A DNA stretch of 64,000 nucleotides from JABDGM01 sp046349975 (lineage in GTDB: Bacteria > Planctomycetota > Planctomycetia > Pirellulales > Lacipirellulaceae): the NCBI GenBank assembly GCA_046349975.1, contig JAXMBH010000024.1, positions 16,788-80,787 on the forward strand, read 5' to 3'. This document shows, piece after piece, positions 35,140 to 44,161 of the stretch. Position 1 is the first letter of the stretch. Every line of letters starts with the position of its first letter. The translations under genes were made by a program, and so were the position numbers. The notes beneath the pieces were generated by a model. That model did no database searches. It worked only from the letters and a program-made list of their open reading frames with translations, and had not been told where the DNA came from.

Positions 35140-35333
35140 GTGAGGAGTGAGGAACGAGGAGTGAGGAACGAGGAACGAGGAGCGAGGAACGAGGAACGAG
35201 GAGCGAGGCGACGGGTGGCTGGGGCAGAGGCTCGGCGATGCCCCAGTGTCGTTTGGTCTGGGGCATCGAAGACTCTGCCCCAGGCACCCAGCGATGACTC
35301 GCTCCTCGCTCCCTCGTTCCGCACTCCTATTCC
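35140..35333. repeat. Nested palindrome: purine tract around a GGGGCAGAG hairpin
   Basis: 35140-35211 is a degenerate tandem repeat of GAGGAACGAGGAGTGAG. 35213-35289 is a full GGGGCAGAG hairpin pair (GGTGGCTGGGGCAGAGGCTC ... GACTCTGCCCCAGGCACCC). 35294-35332 is a pyrimidine tract that complements the first part (CTCGCTCCTCGCTCCCTCG). The middle element appears inserted into an older hairpin. Confidence 0.75.
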
Positions 35334-35504
35334 CCGCCTGTTGCGGGCGGTTGGCTTATTGCGCAAAATGAATTGAGCGGAACAGTTAGGGACGGTTCGC
35401 GACGTGGCAGTTGGCGCTCGACAACTCTTCCTCACGATGCGGTAATGGGCCCGGGCGCACGGTGGCGCAACGCGAGCGCATGCTTAAAGCGGTGTGACAC
35501 TTCG

Positions 35505-36182
35505 ATGGCTGACGTTACGTTGCGAGTGTTGGATGGGGCCGACCGGGGCCGCGTGTACGAACATATGCCCACGCCGGTCACGATTGGCCGCGAGGAAGGC
35601 AACTCGGTTCAGCTCAATGATGAGCGGATCAGCCGGTTCCACATCAAGATCCAAGAGGATCAGGGCAAGCTGGTGCTCACCGATCTGGAGAGCACCAACG
35701 GCACGCGTGTGAACGGCGAAGATGTGCAGCTGCGCATTCTGCAGTTTGGCGACGTAATCGCCCTGGGCCGCAGCATTCTGCTGTACGGCACGAAGGAGCA
35801 GATTGTGGGCCGCCTCGACGAGCTGCGCGAGAGCGGCCTGAGCGTGACCGATAACCTCGACCCGTCGAAGGTTTCGCAGCCATTCGATCCCAACGCGCTC
35901 GATTTCGAGCTGCGGTGGGGGGCGTCGGATAGCCTGCACAGCACGCTGCATATTCCGACGGCGCCGGAGCTGCCGGCGGGGCTGAGCCCGGGGCAGGCGG
36001 CGCAGCTTTCGGAGATCTTTGAGTTTCTGCATCTGCAGAGCCGGTCGCTCGTGCAGTCGGCGTCGCTACCCGAGGGGGCTTCACACTTCAAGATCGATGT
36101 GTCGCAGTGGCAGCAGCTGTTGGATTTGCAGGCACAGCTGGCCGAGTATCTGCGGAAAATCGGCGAGCCGGAAGCGAAGTGA
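35505..36182 (+). CDS. FHA-domain protein
   Basis: 225 residues from ATG 35505 (MADVTLRVLDGADRG). An FHA phosphothreonine-binding domain spans about 5-100: TIGREEGNSVQLNDERISRF, HIKIQEDQGKLVLTDLESTN and GTRVNGEDV contain the conserved GR, SxxH-like (SRFH) and NGT residues. The C-terminal half (about 120-225) is helical and hydrophilic and ends LLDLQAQLAEYLRKIGEPEA. A cytoplasmic adaptor in Ser/Thr kinase signalling is the usual role. No kinase gene is nearby. Confidence 0.88.
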   Translation: MADVTLRVLDGADRGRVYEHMPTPVTIGREEGNSVQLNDERISRFHIKIQEDQGKLVLTDLESTNGTRVNGEDVQLRILQFGDVIALGRSILLYGTKEQIVGRLDELRESGLSVTDNLDPSKVSQPFDPNALDFELRWGASDSLHSTLHIPTAPELPAGLSPGQAAQLSEIFEFLHLQSRSLVQSASLPEGASHFKIDVSQWQQLLDLQAQLAEYLRKIGEPEAK

Positions 36183-36348
36183 CGGTGCGATTGACTTGGC
36201 CGGGAACGGTGGTCGCGTGCCGCGCTTCTGGCGGAGCGGCTTGGGCAGGGTTCATCGGCGTGTAAGCACGGCCTTCATGAAAGGCGATTCGAGGGGCGTT
36301 TAGCCGCATCATGACAACCGATGGGCTGCGGACAGCTTCAATTGCGAT

Positions 36349-36819
36349 TTACTGAGCGACGGCTGGTCCTTTCAACTCAATTACAAGTGGCTCGTTCTCA
36401 CCGCTTTTCACCTCTGCTGTGAGGCCACTTTGATCAAACAGCGTGTAATTGAGTGGAATTAATGACTTGCCGAGCGATTGCTCGCCGCCGGTTGGTTTTG
36501 TTCCCGGCCGCTGCGATTCGTAACACGCCACGCGCACGCGGTGATGCCCTACTATGGCCCCATCGCCCGGGCGATACGTCGATAATGAAAAGGTACCATC
36601 GTTCTGAATGTCGCCTATTGAAGGCTGTCCGCTGGGCGGCTGAAATGCGACCGTGCCGAACTTCAGCGGTTGGCCATTCAACAGGACCTTGCCGCTGACC
36701 TGGCCCATCTGCGGACCGCGATTGCACCCACCAAGCACGAGCGCCGCTGCGCTCACGGCCAAAATCAGAATGCGGTGCGCGTATAAGTCGCAAATATTCA
36801 CAAACACTTTCTCCGGCAC
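36349..36819 (-). CDS. Lipoprotein, carboxypeptidase-regulatory-like (paralogue A)
   Basis: 156 residues. Lipoprotein signal with lipobox LGGC (C32). The mature domain is the small beta-sandwich VSGKVLLNGQPLKFGTVAFQ, then GTFSLSTYRPGDGAIVGHHR and VRVACYESQ, a form very common in planctomycetes. It is about 50% identical by eye to the neighbour at 36880-37440 and lies 60 bp after it. The ORF ends with ELKGPAVAQ. Function unknown; a cell-envelope structural role is assumed. Confidence 0.85.
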   Translation of the reverse strand: MPEKVFVNICDLYAHRILILAVSAAALVLGGCNRGPQMGQVSGKVLLNGQPLKFGTVAFQPPSGQPSIGDIQNDGTFSLSTYRPGDGAIVGHHRVRVACYESQRPGTKPTGGEQSLGKSLIPLNYTLFDQSGLTAEVKSGENEPLVIELKGPAVAQ

Positions 36820-36879
36820 GGTGCAGGCCCTTCGCCCTAGAACGCCGTCAGCTTAGCACACCGATTGCTGATCCGTCCG

Positions 36880-37440
36880 CTACTTACCAGGATTGCTTTC
36901 CGTAGGCGGCGCCGCCGGTGCATTCGTTACGGACTCGCCCCCAGCCTTCACCGGTGCTCCATCCTGTGTTGACTCAGCTTCCTTTGGCGTACTTTTCAAT
37001 TCAAATACAAACGGGCCATTCCCGCCCGAGAGCACGGCGACGGTAAGCCCGCTCGTGTCGGAGCTTGTATATTGCTGCGGAATGAGGGACTCGCCCAGCG
37101 ATTCGCTCGGTCCGTCTTTTTTCGCGGCCGGGTCCTGCGACGTGTAGCACGTGATCTTCACACGATGTTGTCCCACAGCCGCGCCGTCGCCCGGCCGATA
37201 GGTCGACAATGTGAACGAGCCGTCGGGGCCGATCGTGCCGCTGGCCGGCTGCCCACGCATCGGCTGGAATGTGATCGAGCCAAACTTGAGCGGCTGCCCC
37301 TCCAGAAGAACTTTGCCCGAGACGGGCACGACATCAGCCCGATCGCCCGGTTTACACCCCACGAGCGCGCCGCACAAGGCCAGCCAGATGAACGCGGCAC
37401 GCGGCGACAGCCTGCCCAGCCAACAATCATGGCCCTGCAT
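36880..37440 (-). CDS. Lipoprotein, carboxypeptidase-regulatory-like (paralogue B)
   Basis: 186 residues. Lipobox ALVGC (C29) follows a hydrophobic signal. Domain: VSGKVLLEGQPLKFGSITFQ, GSFTLSTYRPGDGAAVGQHR and VKITCYTSQD. A Pro/Ala/Thr-rich disordered tail (PKEAESTQDGAPVKAGGES) is absent in paralogue A. Its start overlaps the end of the DUF1559 gene by 14 bp, so DUF1559, B and A read as one operon. Confidence 0.85.
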   Translation of the reverse strand: MQGHDCWLGRLSPRAAFIWLALCGALVGCKPGDRADVVPVSGKVLLEGQPLKFGSITFQPMRGQPASGTIGPDGSFTLSTYRPGDGAAVGQHRVKITCYTSQDPAAKKDGPSESLGESLIPQQYTSSDTSGLTVAVLSGGNGPFVFELKSTPKEAESTQDGAPVKAGGESVTNAPAAPPTESNPGK

Positions 37441-38434
37441 TCACCACCTCCCCGCCATTGACGGTCGCGATCGACTTATACACGGCGACATCGATCTCGT
37501 TATTGATGACATGCACGCTGCCATCGATGAATACGAACTGCGTTAATCCTGGGTGATAGCTGCCCATCGGCAAGTAGTTGAAATTGATTCCTTGGGCCCG
37601 TGCCACGCACACATTTGGCGGGTTCTCCAGGATTTTGAACGAGTACGGGGCCTCTTGAAAGCCGGCGATGTACCACGGGCGCACGTTCCCCGGCGGCACG
37701 GTTCCCGGCACCGTCTCTGGGTAATTCCCGAATACGCAATCGCGATGAACGTACTCGCCAATCAAGAACGAATTGCTCTGTCCATCGATAATTTGGCCCA
37801 ACTTGCGAGCGGAACCCAACAGCCGCAAGGATCCGCTCACTGTTTCCTGTTTCACCGTGAATGCGCCATTGTTTGGAATTGGGCCGAATCCCGAGGGGAT
37901 AAGTTTCTCGCCCGCGTTCTGAATGGCGCCGCCCACGGCGGAGTAAGTACACATGCCGCCAACTTGATATTCATAGCCTGGCGGCGAGGACAGAACCGCC
38001 TTGGCATCGGGCCAGTCGGGGCAAATGTAAGCAGCGATAACGGTGTCGCGCATCGGATCGGCGTTGTATGCCTTGACGGGCGACATGGCATAGTACTTGA
38101 ACTCGATCCGCTCGAACGTCGATTGCTCTTCCATGTACGGCAACATGGAGGTGAACACGCCTTCCTTGACGAAATTCACATTTTTGAGCACATGCTCGGC
38201 GGTCCGCCCGTAGCCCATGGGCAGTTCCTTCTTCGCGGCCGCATAGTTCTGCGCCGCGAGTCCCATCTGCTTCAGATTGTTCGTACACTGCGAACGCCGG
38301 GCCGCCTCGCGCGCCGATTGAATTGCCGGCAGCAGTAGTGCGACCAGAATTCCGATGATCGCGATCACGACGAGCAGTTCAACAAGCGTAAAACCGCGTC
38401 GCGGGCGGCCTGCCTTGACCACTGGACTATTCAT
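37427..38434 (-). CDS. DUF1559 protein with prepilin-type N terminus
   Basis: 335 residues. A leader with RPRRG precedes FTLVELLVVIAIIGILVALL, then LPAIQSAREAARRSQCTNNL and KQMGLAAQNY, the canonical DUF1559 start. The C-terminal signature is seen in AQGINFNYLPMGSYHPGLTQ followed by FVFIDGSVHVINNEID (the H-x-G/DGSV motif). First gene of a three-gene unit with two lipoproteins, a pairing seen elsewhere in planctomycetes. Confidence 0.93.
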   Translation of the reverse strand: MNSPVVKAGRPRRGFTLVELLVVIAIIGILVALLLPAIQSAREAARRSQCTNNLKQMGLAAQNYAAAKKELPMGYGRTAEHVLKNVNFVKEGVFTSMLPYMEEQSTFERIEFKYYAMSPVKAYNADPMRDTVIAAYICPDWPDAKAVLSSPPGYEYQVGGMCTYSAVGGAIQNAGEKLIPSGFGPIPNNGAFTVKQETVSGSLRLLGSARKLGQIIDGQSNSFLIGEYVHRDCVFGNYPETVPGTVPPGNVRPWYIAGFQEAPYSFKILENPPNVCVARAQGINFNYLPMGSYHPGLTQFVFIDGSVHVINNEIDVAVYKSIATVNGGEVVNAGP

Positions 38435-38524
38435 GCCACGGCACCTCGGCTAATCGAACAAAGAGAACTCCACGGCTTCCAGCTATTGCGGCTTGCTCTT
38501 GGTCAGGCAGACAAGGGCTCGGCT

Positions 38525-39931
38525 TCAAGAACTCAAAGACCGACGACGGCGGCCTGCGGCGCAGATCGCCCCAACACTAATGAGCACAAAGCCGGCTGGC
38601 TCCGGCACGACCGCCGCCCCGATGGCACTGCCGCTGCCCGACGTGTTCCCAAATCGAGCACGCCAAAAGTCATAGTCGCCTGGCCCGACCGTGCCGTCCC
38701 CGTCGCCATCGGCGCCGCTGCCGGCGGCTACGGTCTGGCCCTCGGTGTCTCGCCATAACACATAGTCCGCGGCGTCGACGGCGCCATTTCCGTTGTAGTC
38801 ACCTGCTACGGCGGGAGGCGTAAGCGTGAACGTAAAGGCCTGAATGCCGCTGTTCGTGCGCATTGCATACAGCGTGGCAGTGCCCGTGCCGACGCCCGTG
38901 TTGTTGATCGGCCCCCAGGCCACGCTGCCCGTTCCATTGGCATTACTTGCTAGTGCGCCCACGGTCGCATTGCCGCTGGCTAAAAACAGCGGATTAAGTG
39001 GATTGGTAATATCGTACACCGACACGTGGGCGTCGCCCGAGCTCTGAATGGCCAACAGTGGTTTGCCGCCGACCACCGCATACGCCATTGAGCGTTCGGC
39101 TGTAGCTCCGCCCGCATACGTTAAAGTTCCCGTTCCCAACAACGTTCCGGTCGGTCCGGCGTAGCTGCTGTATTGGTAGGTGCCGCCGCCCTGCGTGCCA
39201 ATAACGTGACTTTGGTCGGTGAACGTGATGCCGAGGCGAAAGTCACCCGGATTGGGCGGCGTGGCGGCGAAGCCCACCGCCGTGGCCGTGCCGGCCGTGG
39301 GATCAATGACGGCGTACCCGTTGTTGCCACTGACGCTTGGGCTATTGCTAAAGCCCGCCGCAAGTCGCGTAGAACTTCCCGACCCGATGATCGCGAGATC
39401 ATCGCCGATCCGCGCTCCAATAAGGCCGGCGTTGCCGCTGTAGGCCACGGTCGGCACGGCCGCTTCGTTCCCCCATTTGTAGACTTTGTAGAGCCCGGCA
39501 TTCGTGTCGCCTTGGAGGTTGGCGACATAGATCGCGCCATCGCCGCCGACGCCGACCATGTTCACGCCGAGCGTGCCCCCGGAAATCCCGGTGACATCCA
39601 ACCCGCCCAAATCCATGCCGCTCGGATTGACACCCGTCAGCGCATCGAGAATTCGAATGTTGTTGCCATTCGTGCCGGTCGGATTGTTGCGGCTCACCAA
39701 GTACAAGTGGCCATTGCCGTAGGCCAAGCCACGTTCCAAGTTATTGGTACCGAGGTAGGCGTAACCCAATTCACCCGGCGCAAGCCAGCCGCCGCCGGTG
39801 CCATCACCACTATCGGCGAACGTTGCGAGTGGCGTTAGCGATGTGGCCGCGCTCTCTGCCGGCAGCGATAAGGAAACGGCGAACGCCGCAAGCGCTCCGC
39901 AGACACTGACTAGTCTGTGCTGTGTGATCAT
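38525..39931 (-). CDS. PEP-CTERM protein with type I dockerin-like repeats
   Basis: 468 residues from ATG 39931 (MITQHRLVSVCGALAAFAVS), with a signal peptide to about 30. The main domain (about 35-375) is a beta-propeller-like domain with repeats such as GGLDVTGISGGTLGVNMVGV, DGAIYVANLQGDTN and HVSVYDITNPLNPLF. A dockerin pair follows: DYNGNGAVDAADYVLWRDT and DGDGDGTVGPGDYDFWRARF, both with DxNxDxxVDxxD calcium loops. The C terminus is a PEP-CTERM anchor (VPEPAGFVLISVGAICAAGR and a final RRRR). Cell-surface sorting by an exosortase is expected. Confidence 0.88.
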   Translation of the reverse strand: MITQHRLVSVCGALAAFAVSLSLPAESAATSLTPLATFADSGDGTGGGWLAPGELGYAYLGTNNLERGLAYGNGHLYLVSRNNPTGTNGNNIRILDALTGVNPSGMDLGGLDVTGISGGTLGVNMVGVGGDGAIYVANLQGDTNAGLYKVYKWGNEAAVPTVAYSGNAGLIGARIGDDLAIIGSGSSTRLAAGFSNSPSVSGNNGYAVIDPTAGTATAVGFAATPPNPGDFRLGITFTDQSHVIGTQGGGTYQYSSYAGPTGTLLGTGTLTYAGGATAERSMAYAVVGGKPLLAIQSSGDAHVSVYDITNPLNPLFLASGNATVGALASNANGTGSVAWGPINNTGVGTGTATLYAMRTNSGIQAFTFTLTPPAVAGDYNGNGAVDAADYVLWRDTEGQTVAAGSGADGDGDGTVGPGDYDFWRARFGNTSGSGSAIGAAVVPEPAGFVLISVGAICAAGRRRRSLSS

Positions 39932-40039
39932 GGATATAGCTCCGAATGCGACCGCAGGGGAGCCCGATAAAGTGCTGCTGCAGTTGCACGTTTTGTTGAA
40001 AGTGAAACGCCGCTCTACGAGCGCAATCCGCGGCATCAG

Positions 40040-41176
40040 CTACGCGTAGCGTCGCCGACCGCCGGCGCCCAAGGCGATAACGATCGCCACGAGAGCCCCA
40101 GTCGCCGGTTCCGGTATGGTCACGACGAACGCTTGAATGCCCTGGTTCGTGCTCATTGCGTACAGGATCTGCGATACGGAGCCATCCACATTGTTTGTCG
40201 TAGCGCCCCAGGCCAACGCGCCCGAGCCATTGGCATTCGACGTCAGCGACCCGCTGGTATTGTTCTTTCCCGCCAAGTACACAGGCGTCGCTGGATTCGT
40301 CACATCGTAAATCGAAACGTGCGAATCACCGATGCTCTGCACGGCCAGAATCGGAATGCCGCCAATGGTCGTGTAGGCCAGCAAGCGGTCGGCAGTTGCG
40401 CCGGCCGGATCCGGAATGGTCGGGCTGCCGATCAGCGTACCGCTGCTGCCTGAGAAGCTCGTGTAGCGGTAGATCGAGCTGCCTTGCGCACCGATGACGT
40501 TGCTCGGTCCGGCGAACGTGATGCCAAGGCGGAAGTCGCCCGCGTTGGGCGGCGTGCCGGCGAAGGCGATCGCCGTGGCAGTGCTAGCCGTGGGATCGAC
40601 AACCGTGTAACTGTTGTTGCCCGCTACCGCGGGTGTGCTACCGTAGCCCGCAGCAATCCGAACCGCGCTGCCAGAACCGATCACGGCAAGATTGTCCCCG
40701 ACACGTGCGCCGGCGAGTCCTGCATCGCCGCTGTAGACGGTGGTTGGCGCGCTGGCCTCAGTGGCCCACTTATAAACTTTGAACGGGCTGGTCGTTGACT
40801 GAGTCGTTAGGTTGCCGACGTAAATCGCGCCGTCGCTATCGACGCCAGTGGCGTTCACGGCAAATGTGCCACCGCTAATTCCAGTGGTGTTCAAGCCGCC
40901 CTGATCTGCTCCGGTGGCCGGATCGAGAATTCGCACATTGGTTGCGCTACCAGAAACGTTGGCCCGGCTCACGAGGTACACGTGGTTGTTGCCGTAAGCG
41001 ATGCCGCGCTCGTTGTTGGCGGTGCCCAAATAGGCATAACCGCCCTCGCCCGGCGCTAGCCAGCCGTCGCCGCCGCCAAAACTCGATAATGCGGTGATTG
41101 TGGCCGCGAAAGTTGATGTCGGCGCGAAAATCAGCGCAGCGCCGAGCAAGAGGGTACCCAAACTGTTGCATTTCAT
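40040..41176 (-). CDS. PEP-CTERM protein, paralogue without dockerin
   Basis: 378 residues from ATG 41176 (MKCNSLGTLLLGAALIFAP). Same propeller-like domain as the next gene (GYAYLGTANNERGIAYGNNH, GGLNTTGISGGTFAVNATGV, HVSIYDVTNPATPVYLAGKN). It ends directly in VTIPEPATGALVAIVIALGA and GGRRRYA, with the roughly 65-residue dockerin region missing. The two genes are tandem duplicates 108 bp apart. No enzyme motif was recognised. Confidence 0.88.
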   Translation of the reverse strand: MKCNSLGTLLLGAALIFAPTSTFAATITALSSFGGGDGWLAPGEGGYAYLGTANNERGIAYGNNHVYLVSRANVSGSATNVRILDPATGADQGGLNTTGISGGTFAVNATGVDSDGAIYVGNLTTQSTTSPFKVYKWATEASAPTTVYSGDAGLAGARVGDNLAVIGSGSAVRIAAGYGSTPAVAGNNSYTVVDPTASTATAIAFAGTPPNAGDFRLGITFAGPSNVIGAQGSSIYRYTSFSGSSGTLIGSPTIPDPAGATADRLLAYTTIGGIPILAVQSIGDSHVSIYDVTNPATPVYLAGKNNTSGSLTSNANGSGALAWGATTNNVDGSVSQILYAMSTNQGIQAFVVTIPEPATGALVAIVIALGAGGRRRYA

Positions 41177-41531
41177 TAGACGCTCCCCGCAGACGAACTG
41201 AGCCCCACGAAAAAACTCAACTAAGGCACGCCCAGCGTGCTGATGCCTACTCTGAAGCCGGATAAGACGAGTTGGGCGATTACGCCACTCTTGCCATGCT
41301 ATGGCACCCTGACGGGGAGCACAAACATATTTCGCGTATTTTTTTCCACTATATGCGGCAATTCGCGCTCGCCCATGCCCCGTGCCGCCCGAGAAAGCTG
41401 TGGTTCCGAGCTGCGCAACACTCGAAGTAGGCTCCATCGGCGACGACTCGCAACCGCGGGCTCACCAATTGCCACGAGTCCAGTCACGAACGCAAGATGC
41501 CGCCGGCGTAGATTATTCTGCAGGTAGCAAC
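41177..41531. other. Intergenic region, no feature seen
   Basis: A 355 bp gap between the PEP-CTERM start and the stop of the regulator. It should contain the promoter of the PEP-CTERM pair. No repeat family member or plausible gene seen. Confidence 0.4.
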
Positions 41532-42713
41532 TTACCGCTTCACCACCCGCTTGCGGTACGCCAACGGCGTGACGCCAAACCGCTTGCGGAAGGCCACGGC
41601 AAACTGTGTTGCCCCGGCATATCCGCAGGCGAGCGACACCTCCTCGATCGGCATGTCGGTCTCCGACACGAGTTCCTTGCCGCGATCGAGGCGAATCCGC
41701 CGAATCTCCTCGGCCGGCAGCCGGCCTAAGTGGCGCTTGAACTCGCGCTCCAAGTAGCGCCGCGAGATCGGCACTTCCGCGAGCACATCTTCCACGACGA
41801 TGCCCTGAAAGGCATGCATTTGAATGAATCGCAGCGCCCGCACGACCATGGGGTCATTGATTGCCAGAATATCGGTCGACTGCCGGCTTACGACGCACGA
41901 CGGGGCCACGAGCACCGGTTCCGCTGGCGCCTTTTCGCCATCCATCATGCGATGCAGCATCGCTGCCGCTTCGTGCCCAATCTGCTGGCTCCCCACCGCG
42001 ATGCTCGAAAGCGGCGGCGTGCAAACGTCGCACAACAGGTCATCGGTGTCGGCCGCGAGGATCGCCACATCATCCGGCACGCGAATGCCTTCCATGCTGC
42101 AGATTTCACTCAGTTGCCGGCCGCGCTGCGAATCGACGGCCAGTATCGAAACAGGGCGCGGCAGATGATCGAGCCAGCGGGCAATCCGCCGGTGCTGATC
42201 CTTCTGGCTGATCGTGCGGCCGACTCGATACCCAGGTTTGTACTCTTCACAGGCGAATCCCGCCGCGCGCACGACGGCCACGAACTGCTGCCCGCGCTTG
42301 CGCGAGTACTCATTGCTCGGCGGCGCGAAGTAGGCAAAGCTCTTGAAGCCCTTCGTCTTCAAGTGGTCGAACGCGAGCTGCGCTCGGGCGGCCTCATCGG
42401 TGAGCACGACGCCCATCCGCGGCACGCCCTCGAAAACATCATCCACGTTCACGGCCGGCAAGCCGCGCTGCACCATCTGCCGCACCTGCAGCGGCGTGCT
42501 GACGCGGGCGATAATGCCATCGCCGCGCCATTCATCGGGCAGCGACCACTGCTTGCTGTAGTGGTCGCGCGGGTCGATCAGTAAATTCCACGGCCCGAAC
42601 CGCTTGGCGTACTCCGCCACGCCGCGGGTGAGGTTGGAGCCCCAGCTGTTGTCGGTCTCCACGAGAATCGCGACTTCGCGGAGACGCCCATTTTTGGACA
42701 AAGAATGAGCCAT
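41532..42713 (-). CDS. XylR-type AraC/LacI hybrid transcription regulator
   Basis: 393 residues. The N-terminal two-thirds is a periplasmic-binding (LacI-like) sugar-sensing domain (AILVETDNSWGSNLTRGVAE, GIIARVSTPLQ, VPDDVAILAADTDDLLCDVC, PPLSSIAVGSQQIGHEAA). The C-terminal third is an AraC HTH pair (about 290-390: FQGIVVEDVLAEVPISRRYL, EREFKRHLGR, SLACGYAGATQFAVAFRKRF). This matches E. coli XylR architecture, used by planctomycetes for many sugars. It is divergent from the AnmK-like gene with a 9 bp inverted repeat between them. Confidence 0.9.
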   Translation of the reverse strand: MAHSLSKNGRLREVAILVETDNSWGSNLTRGVAEYAKRFGPWNLLIDPRDHYSKQWSLPDEWRGDGIIARVSTPLQVRQMVQRGLPAVNVDDVFEGVPRMGVVLTDEAARAQLAFDHLKTKGFKSFAYFAPPSNEYSRKRGQQFVAVVRAAGFACEEYKPGYRVGRTISQKDQHRRIARWLDHLPRPVSILAVDSQRGRQLSEICSMEGIRVPDDVAILAADTDDLLCDVCTPPLSSIAVGSQQIGHEAAAMLHRMMDGEKAPAEPVLVAPSCVVSRQSTDILAINDPMVVRALRFIQMHAFQGIVVEDVLAEVPISRRYLEREFKRHLGRLPAEEIRRIRLDRGKELVSETDMPIEEVSLACGYAGATQFAVAFRKRFGVTPLAYRKRVVKR

Positions 42714-42760
42714 TATCGAACCGGCGCACTCGCCGCGCGCCGGCTAAGTTGCTGTTCCGT

Positions 42761-42857
42761 TTGCGGATCCACTCACTTCAGTATACTGCCCAATTCTGCA
42801 CTTTGGGACGCAAACTATGGAAAAGATTGCGCAGTCGATGGCGCAGCAAGTTTGCGT
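42761..42857 (+). promoter_or_regulatory. Putative promoter and operator of the catabolic locus
   Basis: TATACT (42782-42787) with TTGCGG (42761-42766) upstream, a short 15 bp spacer. Downstream is a perfect 9 bp inverted repeat ACGCAAACT (42808-42816) / AGTTTGCGT (42849-42857). The 41 bp centre-to-centre distance, about four helical turns, would suit a dimer with AraC-type domains. Inference from position and symmetry. Confidence 0.45.
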
Positions 42858-43019
42858 TTCAGATACACTGAAGGCCGTTTCGAGTGCCGACGAATATTGC
42901 CAAATGCAGTTCGCAATTCAGAGGATCGAATCAGCCGCGGGGCGCTAGCCCCCGGTTCTTGAACGGTTGCCAGAACCGTTTGCGACCGACCCCAAAACGC
43001 CACCCGCCTCGGTGTCCAG

Positions 43020-44141
43020 GTGAGCAACTCCGCGTTAAAACGCTCGATCGGTTTGCTCAGCGCCGCCTCGGGCGACGGGGTCATTGCCGCGCTGCTCGAT
43101 ACCGACGGCCGCGACGAAATTCATCCGCTCGGCGGCGTCGCGATTCCCTACGAAGGCACCGTGCGGTGGCGGGTGCTGGAAGCGACGCAAAACGATTTGC
43201 CCACCACGGAGATTCTTCGCCTCGAGCGCGAGATTACCGAACATCACGCCGCGGTGGTCGACCTCCTGCGTTCGCAGTATCCGCAGGAAGTCGCGGCGGC
43301 GGAAGTAATCGGCTTCAGCGGCCACACGATCCGCCACATTCCGAGCGAGTCACTCACGCTGCAAATCGGCAATCCCTGGCTGCTGGCCGAGCTCACGAAG
43401 CTGCCGGTTGTTGCCGACTTTCGGCGACATGACATGTCGATTGGCGGCCAAGGCGCGCCGCTCATTGCCATGTTTCATTGGGCGCTCATGGCGAGCGAAC
43501 CGCGCCCCGCGCTCATGCTCGATTTGAGCCAAGTGGCGAGCGTCACGTGGCTGAGCCGGCGGAACGAAATCATCGCCGGCGACACCGGCCCCGGCGTCGG
43601 CTTGCTCAACGAATGGGTCCAGGAACTCGCCGACCAGGCGCACGACCTCAATGGCGCCCTCTCCAAGCGCGGCACGATCGACGAAGAGATTCTCCGGTCG
43701 GCACTCGACGCGCCGTTCTTCTACCGCTCGCTACCGAAGGCCGCTGATCGCAACGACTTCGACCACATCGATGTTTCCGGTCTCAAGGTCGAATCCGGCG
43801 CTGCCACACTGTGCGCAGTCACCGTCGCCGCGTTCCTGCAAGCCGCGCGGCAACTCCCCGAACTGCCGAAACTGCTGTGGGTCACCGGCGTCGGCAGCCG
43901 TCAGCCGACCATGCTCCGCTTGCTTCGCGAACACTTTGAAACCGTGAAGAACGTTGCCGAGCGCGGCCTCAACCCCGGCACGCTCGAGGCCGAAAGCTAC
44001 GCCTGGCTCGCGGTGCGTCACCTTCGCGGACTGCCCATCACCACGCCCGAAACCACGGGCTGTCGTCAGGCCGACAGCGCCGGCTTCAACACCCTTGCAC
44101 CCCGACGAACCACCACGGATCCCGACTCGGTCGGACGATAG
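43020..44141 (+). CDS. AnmK-like kinase (anhydro-N-acetylmuramic acid kinase family), divergent
   Basis: 373 residues from a GTG start. Family marks: SGHTIRHIPSESLTLQIGNP, VVADFRRHDMSIGGQGAPLI, GDTGPGVGLLNEWV (catalytic Asp D188) and VTGVGSRQPTMLRLLREHF. But two nucleotide-site motifs are altered: the usual MSGTSxDGxD is SAASGDGVI (14-22), and NIGGIAN is replaced by LDLSQVASV. So it may act on a different sugar or be inactive as a kinase. First gene of the locus; 20 bp to the next gene. Confidence 0.8.
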   Translation: MSNSALKRSIGLLSAASGDGVIAALLDTDGRDEIHPLGGVAIPYEGTVRWRVLEATQNDLPTTEILRLEREITEHHAAVVDLLRSQYPQEVAAAEVIGFSGHTIRHIPSESLTLQIGNPWLLAELTKLPVVADFRRHDMSIGGQGAPLIAMFHWALMASEPRPALMLDLSQVASVTWLSRRNEIIAGDTGPGVGLLNEWVQELADQAHDLNGALSKRGTIDEEILRSALDAPFFYRSLPKAADRNDFDHIDVSGLKVESGAATLCAVTVAAFLQAARQLPELPKLLWVTGVGSRQPTMLRLLREHFETVKNVAERGLNPGTLEAESYAWLAVRHLRGLPITTPETTGCRQADSAGFNTLAPRRTTTDPDSVGR

Positions 44142-44161
44142 TTCGCACCCTCCCACCCACA

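Noticed and set aside
35140..35211. Possible CRISPR or minisatellite
   Set aside because: The units are degenerate purine words with no constant-length spacers and no cas genes nearby.
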